This document shows positions 9,257-18,389 of a DNA stretch of 34,716 nt, piece after piece. The stretch comes from CAZMVU01 sp964569295. Lineage in GTDB: Bacteria; Hydrogenedentota; Hydrogenedentia; Hydrogenedentales; JAGMZX01. The stretch's first letter is position 1, and every line of letters begins with the position of its first letter. The stretch spans positions 1-34,716 of the forward strand of contig CAZMVU010000026.1 of the NCBI GenBank assembly GCA_964569295.1, in the 5' to 3' direction. The notes beneath the pieces are model-generated. The model was not told the DNA's origin. It was given only the letters and a program-made list of their open reading frames with translations, and searched no databases. The translations under genes and the position numbers were made by a program.

Positions 9257-9674
9257 GAGATTCCCCTTTCCATTTTCTGCCGCCCTGTGAAGCGAGCGGC
9301 TGTCCTTGCTCAAAGGGGGATTGTGGCAGAGTGGCAGGGAAAAAGAAAAGGGGGGCGTGGCCGCGCGCGCAAGCGCGGATTGTGTCGGCGTCATAGTCGT
9401 TGAAGGTGATGTAGGCGTGGCCGCGCGCGCAAGCGCGGATTCCTCGTCCCTGCGCGGTGCCGTCTTGGCCCTTTTACGCACCCCAACCACCTTGACGACC
9501 GCGATGAGCTTCGTACAGGTTCGTAGCGCCCCGTGCCCGGGCATCTTGCGTTGAGCTGTACCGGGCGCAAAGCGGCGCGCCTGGCCGGCCTGCGCACGAA
9601 GAGGCTGTCCACATCGCGCAGACGGAAGGGACCGGTGACGAACATCCCCACAACGAAATCCGGCTCGCACTCGG
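9257..9674. other. Intergenic stretch without a supported gene
   Basis: 418 bases between two minus-strand genes. Apart from the ribosome-binding site of the downstream gene and the two 28 bp hairpin repeats at 9354-9441, I see no promoter, terminator or protein family. Minus-strand frames run through it but look like read-through of neighbouring frames. Confidence 0.5.
9354..9441. repeat. Two 28 bp hairpin repeats offset by 60 bp
   Basis: The same 28 bases lie at 9354-9381 and 9414-9441. Each contains the hairpin CCGCGC-GCGCAA-GCGCGG (9361-9378 and 9421-9438). The sequences around and between the copies differ. This is the structure of a REP-like palindromic unit found as a doublet. Confidence 0.75.
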
Positions 9675-10319
9675 TCAGTCCACCGTATCCGCTGGCGCGA
9701 ACGGCGCCTCGGCAAAGTCCACCAGCCAGGGATCCGCGTCGGTGTTGATCAGGGCATAGCGGGCTACCCGCGGCGCAGCGACAAGGGGGCCGGGCCCGAC
9801 AAACAACGTGCCGCCCACCATGCGGAAGAAGGGTGCGGCCTGCCCGCCGGCAAGCACGAGATCCGCCCGCGCCAGTTCGCGCTGGCGCTGCAGTTTGGCG
9901 AGGGACGTTTCCGCCGCGAGCACGTCCTTGCGGTTGCCGAGCGCCCCATGACACAAGGCGATATGCACCCCCTCGACGGTGAGCATACGCGCTTCGGGCC
10001 GGCTGCCGAGCGCCTCGAGTTCGGTGCTGGCGAGGTTGCCGTAGGTGCGGCGCACGATGTTCAACTCGTCGGCGGGGAGGCGCTTCGCCAATGCCGCTGC
10101 CTTCTTGTGGTAGCGCACGACCAGGCGATCGCGCCGGCCGAGCACAGCGGGCACCTCGCGCGCACTCAGCCGTGCGAGGACAGCCCCGTCTGTGGGACGG
10201 CCCGCGACGGAATTGCCGGTGTGCAACACGGTGAACACGCCCGCCTCGTCCACCGCCGCGAGAACCGCATCAAGCGCGGGCAGGTGTCCGTCGATGTCTC
10301 CTAGGGCTGCGAGTATCAT
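9675..10319 (-). CDS. Calcineurin-like metallophosphoesterase with degenerate metal site
   Basis: A 214-residue protein with the fold pattern of the YfcE/calcineurin-like phosphoesterases: an N-terminal ILAALGDIDGH, then LHTGNSVAG, then LGRRD, then ALCHGA. In active enzymes these positions read GDxHGN, GDxVDRG, GNHE/D and GHTH. Here the first histidine is Asp, the second motif aspartate is Asn, the GNHD motif is GRRD, and no GHTH is visible. The metal site is therefore probably lost or altered. ATG 10319 is preferred over ATG 10334 because GGGA precedes it at a suitable distance. A promoter lies upstream at 10378-10406. Catalytic activity is doubtful; a binding role is possible. Confidence 0.7.
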   Translation of the reverse strand: MILAALGDIDGHLPALDAVLAAVDEAGVFTVLHTGNSVAGRPTDGAVLARLSAREVPAVLGRRDRLVVRYHKKAAALAKRLPADELNIVRRTYGNLASTELEALGSRPEARMLTVEGVHIALCHGALGNRKDVLAAETSLAKLQRQRELARADLVLAGGQAAPFFRMVGGTLFVGPGPLVAAPRVARYALINTDADPWLVDFAEAPFAPADTVD

Positions 10320-10377
10320 GGCAGATGGTCCCATGCTAGACCACAGGGGCCGATGCCCGTGTGGCGTAGTTTCAGGC

Positions 10378-10406
10378 ACTATAGCGGGGTGGACTGCGCG
10401 GATCAA
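10378..10406 (-). promoter_or_regulatory. Sigma-70-type promoter for the phosphoesterase gene
   Basis: On the minus strand TTGATC (10406-10401) and TATAGT (10383-10378) are 17 bases apart. Transcription would start near 10371, giving a leader of about 50 bases. Confidence 0.5.
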
Positions 10407-10540
10407 CGTCCTTCGCAAACGACTGTCCTGCAATGCGTTACACGCTTGTCAAGCCGGGGGTGCCGTGCCGATGTGCGCGATCAGCCGCGAAATTCAAGGA
10501 GATCATGCGCCGAAAAAATTTTTGGCAGCGAAAATAGAGC

Positions 10541-10569
10541 TTGACAAACGCCTCGTTAATTTGTATTGC
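10541..10569 (+). promoter_or_regulatory. Possible promoter for the HU-like gene
   Basis: A perfect TTGACA at 10541-10546 is followed after 17 bases by TATTGC at 10564-10569, a poor -10 box. The local AT-rich patch at 10510-10570 supports a promoter somewhere here. The region 10320-10692 holds nothing else that I recognise. Confidence 0.35.
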
Positions 10570-10692
10570 AGAGACCGGCAAGGGGCCGCCTGCAGAGACG
10601 GCGGCGCCTCGATACAAAGCAACCAGCAGGGTTGCGTGGGAAAACGTTCCCGGAAACGCCTCGAAGGAGGCAGAAAGAGGAGGGCAAAAGAG

Positions 10693-11007
10693 ATGGCATT
10701 CAAGAAACCCAAGGCGACGGATAAGCCACTGACCAAAGCCAAAACGATCGAAGCGCTCGCGGATGAAACCGGCCTGAACAAGAAGGATGTGGCCGCTGTG
10801 CTCGATGCGCAGGCCGAGCTCGCCTACACGCAGGCGCCGGTGGGGTTCACGATTCCGGGGATTGGCAAGCTGGTTGTGCAAAAGCGCAAAGCCCGCACCG
10901 GCCGCAATCCGCAGACCGGCGAGAGCATCAAGATCCCGGCGAAGAAGGTGCTCAAATTCCGCATCGCCAAAGGCGCAAAAGACGCCATCACCCCGCCGAA
11001 GAAGTAA
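10693..11007 (+). CDS. HU/IHF-family DNA-binding protein
   Basis: A 104-residue, lysine-rich histone-like protein. The N-terminal helices (LTKAKTIEALADETGLNKKDVAAVLDA) and the beta-arm with GFTIPGIGKLVVQKRKARTGRNPQTGE are hallmark HU features; the arm ends in IKIPAKKVLKFRIAKGAKDA. It has about ten extra basic N-terminal residues compared with classic HU. Such proteins bend and package DNA as homodimers. ATG 10693 follows a purine-rich AGAGGAGGG nine bases upstream. It stands alone: a possible promoter is 120 bases upstream and an intrinsic terminator lies at 11148-11171. Confidence 0.92.
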   Translation: MAFKKPKATDKPLTKAKTIEALADETGLNKKDVAAVLDAQAELAYTQAPVGFTIPGIGKLVVQKRKARTGRNPQTGESIKIPAKKVLKFRIAKGAKDAITPPKK

Positions 11008-11062
11008 CTTCGGGTGCGCTGCTGCGCGCACAACACCCGATAGCAAGACGAGTAGGCCAGAA

Positions 11063-11149
11063 GGGAAAAGGGGGGCCAAGCGTGTTTGCGCCGGCCCCGC
11101 GGCAGTGACTTCGCGAAGGCGAAAACGCGTGGGCTGTCCCCCTTTTCCC
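11063..11149. repeat. 12 bp inverted repeat competing with the terminator stem
   Basis: GGGAAAAGGGGG at 11063-11074 pairs perfectly with CCCCCTTTTCCC at 11138-11149, enclosing 63 bases. The right arm shares bases 11148-11149 with the terminator stem at 11148-11165, so both structures cannot form fully at once. Confidence 0.6.
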
Positions 11150-11171
11150 GCACTGGCGGGTGCGGCTTTTT
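11148..11171 (+). terminator. Intrinsic terminator after the HU-like gene
   Basis: CCGCAC (11148-11153), loop of six, GTGCGG (11160-11165), then CTTTTT. It is 140 bases after the HU-like stop and about 77 bases before the pyr promoter. Confidence 0.7.
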
Positions 11172-11199
11172 GTTCGCCCCGTCTTGCGAATGCGGGCCG

Positions 11200-11215
11200 G
11201 GCAAGCCGGCTTGCC
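11200..11215. repeat. 16 bp perfect palindrome upstream of the pyr promoter
   Basis: GGCAAGCCGGCTTGCC is its own reverse complement. It sits 32 bases before the -35 box of the pyr promoter. It may be a protein-binding site or just another GC-rich palindromic repeat. Confidence 0.5.
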
Positions 11216-11247
11216 GGGGCCGTTACAGCATCGGCATGGCGCCGTGG

Positions 11248-11276
11248 TTGACTCACTCTCTGCACACTGGTAGGAT
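11248..11276 (+). promoter_or_regulatory. Sigma-70-type promoter of the pyr operon
   Basis: TTGACT at 11248-11253 and TAGGAT at 11271-11276 with a 17-base spacer. The predicted start near 11283 would put the leader-peptide ATG about 20 bases into the transcript and leave an 80-base leader before pyrR. Confidence 0.65.
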
Positions 11277-11301
11277 GTGCCGCTGAAGGGGAGCGCACGC
11301 C

Positions 11302-11367
11302 ATGAAACCACACAAGACCTTCTCCGAGCCAGGAGGAGGCCTTTTCTTCTTGGGGGTGCAGCCATGA
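11302..11367 (+). CDS. Putative pyr leader peptide, 21 residues
   Basis: A short frame MKPHKTFSEPGGGLFFLGVQP with AGGGGAG about nine bases upstream of its ATG. Its stop codon overlaps the pyrR start as ATGA (pyrR ATG 11364, stop TGA 11365-11367), a classic coupling arrangement. The frame runs straight through the hairpin at 11318-11339 and the pyrimidine-rich tract after it, so ribosome position would affect that hairpin. Enteric pyrB operons have leader peptides that couple UTP-dependent RNA polymerase pausing to translation; a similar logic is an inference here. Too short to judge by composition. Confidence 0.5.
   Translation: MKPHKTFSEPGGGLFFLGVQP
11318..11350 (+). promoter_or_regulatory. 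Attenuator-like hairpin in the pyr leader
   Basis: CCTTCTCC (11318-11325) pairs with GGAGGAGG (11332-11339) over all eight positions with one G-U, loop of six, followed by the pyrimidine-rich tract CCTTTTCTTCTT. It has the shape of a Rho-independent terminator placed before pyrR. The loop and right arm look somewhat like the PyrR-binding consensus of Bacillus but do not match it exactly. Confidence 0.5.
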
Positions 11368-11957
11368 GCGACATACGAAAAGACCGGCAATATACCGTCT
11401 TGCGGGACGGCACGGCCATGCGCGCCATGATGCGCACCATGGCGCAGGAGATCGTGCAAGACAATCCGCAGATCGACGCCCTCGTGCTGCTGGGCATCGT
11501 TACCCGCGGTGTGCCACTGGCCGACCGGCTCGCCATGCTAATCCACGAGATGACGGACTACTACCCGCCCGTCGGCAGTCTCGGCACGACCCTCTACCGC
11601 GATGATCTGCACGCACGCACGGGCGAATTCAAGGTTGGCGGCGAGACCCACTTCGACTTTGATGTCGACGGCAAGACCGTGCTCCTCGTGGACGACGTAG
11701 TGGCCGCGGGCCGCACCATCCGCGCCGCCATGGACGAGGTCATGGACTATGGCCGCCCGCGCCGCGTTCAACTCGCCTGCCTGGTGGACCGGGGCGGCCG
11801 GGAACTGCCGGTTCAGCCGGACTACCTCGGCTTCGAAGTGGCCACGAGCCGGCACGACTGGGTGCTGGTGCGTTTGCAGGAAATTGACGGGGAAGACGCG
11901 GTGCTCGAGGAGCGGCGTGAGCCGCCGGCGGGCGCCGATGAACACGAGGGAGCGTGA
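11364..11957 (+). CDS. pyrR: PyrR bifunctional regulator / uracil phosphoribosyltransferase
   Basis: A 197-residue member of the type I phosphoribosyltransferases. The PRPP-binding loop reads VLLVDDVVAAGRTIRAAMD around residues 106-124, and the LGIVTRGVPLA segment near 43-53 forms the PPi loop, both typical of PyrR. In Gram-positive bacteria PyrR senses UMP/UTP and binds pyr mRNA leaders; many members also convert uracil and PRPP to UMP. The C-terminal 25 residues are an extra charged tail. It heads pyrR-pyrB-pyrC with six bases to pyrB, and the leader upstream carries a hairpin it might control. GGGGG lies seven bases before the ATG. Confidence 0.92.
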   Translation: MSDIRKDRQYTVLRDGTAMRAMMRTMAQEIVQDNPQIDALVLLGIVTRGVPLADRLAMLIHEMTDYYPPVGSLGTTLYRDDLHARTGEFKVGGETHFDFDVDGKTVLLVDDVVAAGRTIRAAMDEVMDYGRPRRVQLACLVDRGGRELPVQPDYLGFEVATSRHDWVLVRLQEIDGEDAVLEERREPPAGADEHEGA

Positions 11958-11963
11958 CGGGGA

Positions 11964-12962
11964 ATGGCAAAGCCGCCTGAGACCGTCTGGTCGCGGAAGG
12001 ACCTCATCGGGATCGAGGATCTGACACGCCAGGAAATCGAACTGATCCTGAACACGGCCCCGCAATTTGTCGCCATTTCACAACGGCAGAGCGGCGTGAA
12101 AAAGGTGCCGCTCTTGCAGGGATGCCTCGTGGTCAACTGGTTCCACGAGCCCAGCACGCGCACGCGCACCTCCTTCGAGTTGGCCGCCAAACGCCTCAGC
12201 GCTGACACGATCAATATCTCCGAGACCCAATCGAGCGCGGTCAAGGGGGAATCGCTTCATGACACGCTGGCCAACATCGAGGCCATGCACACCGACCTGG
12301 TCGTCATACGGCATGCCTGTGCCGGCGTGCCGCACTTCCTTGCACAGCACCACGCCTCGCACATCGTAAACGCTGGCGACGGCCGCCATGAACATCCGAC
12401 CCAGGCATTGCTCGACGTCTTCACCATCCGCCAGCATTTCCGGCGCCTGCGCGAGGATGCGGCCCTTGGCCTCGACGGCCTGAAGGTCGCCATCATCGGT
12501 GATATCGCCAACAGCCGCGTGGCCCGCAGCGACATCTGGTGCCTGGGCAAACTCGGCGCGCATGTGACATTGTGCGGCCCGGCCACGCTCATGCCCGTCG
12601 AGATCGAGCGCATGGGGGTGCGCACCACCACAAAACTGAAGGAAGCCCTTGAAGACGCCGACGTCGTCTACTGCCTGCGCATCCAGCTCGAACGCCAGCA
12701 GCGCGGCCTGTTCCCGAGTATCCGCGAATACGTCCGCCTGTTCCGCGTCGATAACGACTCTCTCAAATACGCGCCCGATCACGCGCTCATCATGCATCCG
12801 GGCCCCATCAACCGGGATGTCGAGCTCGCCAGCGATGTCGCCGACGACCGCAAACGCAGCGTTATCCTGCCGCAGGTGAGCAACGGCGTCGCCGTGCGTA
12901 TGGCCGTTATGCACCTGCTCGCCAATAGCCAGCGCCAACAGCGAAAACCCCGCCCCGCCTGA
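11964..12962 (+). CDS. pyrB: Aspartate carbamoyltransferase catalytic subunit
   Basis: A 332-residue enzyme that joins carbamoyl phosphate and aspartate, the committed step of pyrimidine synthesis. STRTRTS at 64-70 binds carbamoyl phosphate, HPTQ at 144-147 and HPGP at 278-281 are the other diagnostic motifs, and the KGES loop near 94 supplies the mobile lysine. The length fits the catalytic subunit; no regulatory subunit (PyrI) is present in the window. It follows pyrR by six bases and precedes pyrC by 36, so all three are one operon. Confidence 0.96.
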   Translation: MAKPPETVWSRKDLIGIEDLTRQEIELILNTAPQFVAISQRQSGVKKVPLLQGCLVVNWFHEPSTRTRTSFELAAKRLSADTINISETQSSAVKGESLHDTLANIEAMHTDLVVIRHACAGVPHFLAQHHASHIVNAGDGRHEHPTQALLDVFTIRQHFRRLREDAALGLDGLKVAIIGDIANSRVARSDIWCLGKLGAHVTLCGPATLMPVEIERMGVRTTTKLKEALEDADVVYCLRIQLERQQRGLFPSIREYVRLFRVDNDSLKYAPDHALIMHPGPINRDVELASDVADDRKRSVILPQVSNGVAVRMAVMHLLANSQRQQRKPRPA

Positions 12963-12998
12963 CAGGTGGCGGTGGCGCATGATGGAGTGAGACTACCC

Positions 12999-14294
12999 AT
13001 GACCCTCGCCATTGTGAATGGACACCTTATCGACCCGGCCGCGGGCCTTTCCGAAAAGTGCGATCTGCTCCTCGGCGATGACGGCCGCATCCTCGAAATG
13101 AGCGCAGGCCTCACCGGCGACGAGACCATCGACGCTACGGGGTGCGTGGTGTGTCCGGGGTTAGTGGACATCCATGTGCATTTTCGTGAGCCCGGCTTTG
13201 AAACGAAAGAGACCATCCAGACCGGCTCGCGTGCAGCCGCGCGGGGCGGCGTCACCACCGTGGTCACCATGGGCAACACCAACCCGCCCATCGACCACGC
13301 GGGCATGGTCGAGTTCGTGCGCCGGCGCGCCCGGGAAACCGGCTGTATCCGCGTGCGGCCCGCCGCCTGCGCCACCAAAGGCATGAAAGGCGAAGAGCTC
13401 ACCGAGATGGGCGAGTTCCGGGATGTGGGCGCTGTGGCCATCACCGATGACGGGCGCGACATCCCGAATTCATGGGTCATGCGGCGTGTCCTCGAATACG
13501 CGCACATGGTCGGACTCCCCGTCCTCTCGCACTGCGAAGATCCGTGGCTCGCCGGCGGCGGCGCCATGAACGAAGGCTACAACAGCACGAAACTCGGCAT
13601 CGGCGGTATTCCGAAAGCCACCGAGGAAATCGCCATCTACCGCAACATCCGCCTCGCCGAGATCACCGGGGCCCACCTACACATACAGCACGTGACCACC
13701 GCCGGCGGCGTGGACCTCGTGCGCCAGGCAAAGCAGCAAGGCCTGCCCGTCACCTGTGAAACCTGCCCGCACTACTTCACCTTGACCGACGAGGCGGTCC
13801 TCACCTTCGACACAAACGCGAAAATGAACCCGCCGCTACGCGAGGCAACGGACGTGACCGCGATCATCGAAGGCATCAAGGATGGCACCATCGACTGCAT
13901 CGCCACGGATCACGCACCGCACACGCCCACCGAGAAGGCCGTCGAGTTCACCCAGGCCCCCTTCGGCATCGTGGGGCTCGAGACCTTGCTCGGACTTGTC
14001 GTTTCGCAGCTCGTTGCGCCAGGGCACATCACCCTCGAGCGTGCCGTGGACCTCATGAGCCATGCCCCCGCCAAACTCCTGAACCTCGACGACAGCGAGG
14101 AAAATGCCGGCGTCGGCACATTGCGCGAAGGCGGCGCCGGCGATGTGTGCGTGTTCGACCCGAAGGCCACATGGGCCGTCAACCCGAATGAGTTTGCCTC
14201 CCTCGGCCGGAACACCCCCTTCACCGGCATGGAACTCACCGGCCAGGTACGCTATACCGTCTGCGGCGGCAAGATCGTCTACCGGGGGGCATAG
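12999..14294 (+). CDS. pyrC: Dihydroorotase, class I
   Basis: A 431-residue amidohydrolase that interconverts carbamoyl aspartate and dihydroorotate. The metal site is visible: HVH (His59, His61) in DIHVHFREPG, His178 in SHCEDP, His231 in HIQHVTT and Asp304 in ATDHAPH; DDG at 151 is the position that bridges metals in class I enzymes. I chose ATG 12999, which begins at the usual TLAIVNGHLIDP; GTG 12966 would add residues that look untranslated. GGAG lies about 11 bases before the ATG. Its last 16 bases overlap the end of an opposing truncated frame. Confidence 0.95.
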   Translation: MTLAIVNGHLIDPAAGLSEKCDLLLGDDGRILEMSAGLTGDETIDATGCVVCPGLVDIHVHFREPGFETKETIQTGSRAAARGGVTTVVTMGNTNPPIDHAGMVEFVRRRARETGCIRVRPAACATKGMKGEELTEMGEFRDVGAVAITDDGRDIPNSWVMRRVLEYAHMVGLPVLSHCEDPWLAGGGAMNEGYNSTKLGIGGIPKATEEIAIYRNIRLAEITGAHLHIQHVTTAGGVDLVRQAKQQGLPVTCETCPHYFTLTDEAVLTFDTNAKMNPPLREATDVTAIIEGIKDGTIDCIATDHAPHTPTEKAVEFTQAPFGIVGLETLLGLVVSQLVAPGHITLERAVDLMSHAPAKLLNLDDSEENAGVGTLREGGAGDVCVFDPKATWAVNPNEFASLGRNTPFTGMELTGQVRYTVCGGKIVYRGA

Positions 14295-14698
14295 CGCCAG
14301 CTTCCACCAGGCGTTCGGCCAGAAGCCCCTTCGGCAGGTTGTGGCCGGTCTTTGACCGCGCCACTGTACCGGTCCTTGTATAGCAAGTAGAACCGGCGCA
14401 TGTACTCGAGATTCCGCCGTGAAAAACCACGCCCAAACTCGTTGGAAAGTTCCAACGCAAGGCTCTCAATCACCAGCTTTCCATATTCGGCCCGTGCCAC
14501 ACCCTGCTGTTCCTCCTCGACAATGCGGCGCCCCACCTCGAAGTTGGTAAGCACCTGGAGGGTGTTGACAGCATGCGACGCGGCCCGGCGTGCTGACCGG
14601 ATAAGGGCGCGAATTCCTTCTACCAGGGACGCAAGCTGATTCTCTTCGGCATCTGCGTGCCTGGGCGTCCGTCTCTCCTCAGATGTACCATCCCTCAT
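14279..14698 (-). pseudogene. Truncated DUF1016 (YhcG-type nuclease) N-terminal fragment
   Basis: 139 residues starting MRDGTSEER, of which about 80 match the N-terminal domain of the PDDEXK-type DUF1016 proteins: VEGIRALIRSARRAA, TNFEVGRRIVEEEQ, then GRGFSRRNLEYMRRFYLLY. Full proteins are about 350 residues and carry the nuclease domain after this; here the frame diverges after LLYKDRYSG and stops. The nuclease half is missing, so the copy is almost surely dead. It overlaps the end of pyrC tail to tail. Confidence 0.8.
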
Positions 14699-15119
14699 CG
14701 TGTGGTTGCCTTCTTCCTGTCGCGGGTTCAATCCTCGGCGGCTTCTGGCCAAGCGATCGAGCTGCCTCGCTTTTCAGAAACCGGTGACCCGGGCCATCAA
14801 TAACGAAGGCCAAGGCCATGGTTCTCTACATTGTCATAGTGCGGTCTGTATACTCCAAGCGAGCTGCACCGCAGGAGGAAGAACATGGCGCCTTACGCGT
14901 GTCCAGCGCAAAAATAACTGGCGCGCCCATAGGCAGGTAGGTATGGGCGTGTTTCACAAGCTTCCCCCGCCGCCACCCTACCATTGGCTTTCGAGTTTTG
15001 ATATACTAAGCGCCATCGTGTGGGAAGCCGGGCTAGCGACTGCAGAGGGATGAACCCTGCCGCTCCCGTGCTTTTTCTGATAACCCTGCTAATACGCGCC
15101 AACGAAGGAATGTCCCGTC
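14699..15119 (+). other. Intergenic region upstream of the E1 gene
   Basis: 421 bases with no supported gene. An extended -10 box, TGATATACT, lies at 14999-15007 without a good -35 and could start the E1 transcript near 15014. GAAGGAA at 15104-15110 is the E1 ribosome-binding site. Confidence 0.45.
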
Positions 15120-17654
<2,535 letters not shown>

Positions 17655-17735
17655 CTTACGGGTAAGTCTTTGGCCGGCTCACGCACAACGGACCTTGACT
17701 GAGAGCTATGGCCACGTCTTGCGCCCTTTGGCGTG

Positions 17736-17830
17736 CGGTGGCAAACCACGGCACGCCAACGGTCTGCCTGTTCCGGCCGCACGCCGGTATGCGCTATCCC
17801 GGGACAGACTGGCGAAACACGTGCGCCGCC
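17736..17830. repeat. 95 bp direct repeat, copy 1
   Basis: Identical over 95 bases to 18201-18295, beginning CGGTGGCAAACCACGG and ending CACGTGCGCCGCC. A diverged third copy is at 611-700. The word CGGTGGCAAACCACGG hints at a short hairpin at its left edge. Confidence 0.85.
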
Positions 17831-17905
17831 TACAACCCAAAACGCAGAGGGCCCGGGGAGGGCGAGCGTCCCCGCGAGCCGAAACTGGACATAAAACCCC
17901 AAGGC
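17821..17905. repeat. Dispersed module shared with the right end
   Basis: The run from CTACAACCCAA through GGGAGGGCGAGCG to GCGAGCCGAAA has counterparts at about 34230-34298 and 34488-34600. Spacing and most bases are kept, showing a family of related intergenic elements. Confidence 0.65.
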
Positions 17906-17999
17906 AGCGGCCTTCATAGCCGCGCCGGTATCAGCGCGGGGAGCGGTTTTTGGCCTGCCCGGTATCGCTCCGAGTTACGATGTAGGCGCCCTTTGGACT

Positions 18000-18017
18000 G
18001 CGGTGGCTTGCCACCGC
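18000..18017. repeat. Perfect 8 bp stem hairpin
   Basis: GCGGTGGC-TT-GCCACCGC followed by TTTT. It could act as a terminator for the E1 gene (plus strand) but is 345 bases after its stop and sits inside a repeat cluster. Confidence 0.6.
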
Positions 18018-18200
18018 TTTTCCTGCCAAGGCCGTGGGGAGACAACTGGCGCGCAAGCCATGAGAATAGAGCCGCGTGGCCTCCAGCCCAAGTGTCCTGC
18101 TCACGAGCCCGAGAAGGATTCAAGGACACCGCTGGCGACTACGTACGGTTTCTTTCCCGCCTTGGACAAATGCAGGTACTTCAGCCCACGCGCGCAATAG

Positions 18201-18295
18201 CGGTGGCAAACCACGGCACGCCAACGGTCTGCCTGTTCCGGCCGCACGCCGGTATGCGCTATCCCGGGACAGACTGGCGAAACACGTGCGCCGCC
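18201..18295. repeat. 95 bp direct repeat, copy 2
   Basis: Identical to 17736-17830, offset 465 bases. Its right flank (TTGCACCATACGG) matches the diverged copy near 680, whereas copy 1 runs on into the CTACAACCCAA module instead, so the elements are mosaics. Confidence 0.85.
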
Positions 18296-18389
18296 TTGCA
18301 CCATACGGCGAAAGGATGCCCTGGGCCAACGGACCAGGCTGGTGTGGTACGGGCCGTTGGTCCTCGATAAAGGGCGGTTCTATAGTAAC

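Larger units (their letters stand above)
17655..18389. repeat. Repeat-rich intergenic region
   Basis: 735 bases between convergent genes without a recognisable protein. It contains two exact 95 bp repeats, a strong hairpin at 18000-18017, a module at about 17821-17905 shared with the right end of the window, a TATCAGCGCGG word also at 545, and a segment at 18333-18367 that is an inverted copy of about 211-245. All open frames here change identity at repeat borders. Confidence 0.75.

Noticed and set aside
11318..11342. A canonical Bacillus-type PyrR-binding loop in the pyr leader
   Set aside because: The CCAGG-AGGAGG-CCT stretch resembles the consensus but has two bases out of register; only a generic attenuator-like hairpin can be supported.
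14722..14745. A tRNA T-loop-like GGTTCAATCC
   Set aside because: The T-stem has a mismatch, there is no matching acceptor strand or anticodon arm upstream, and no CCA follows at the right place.
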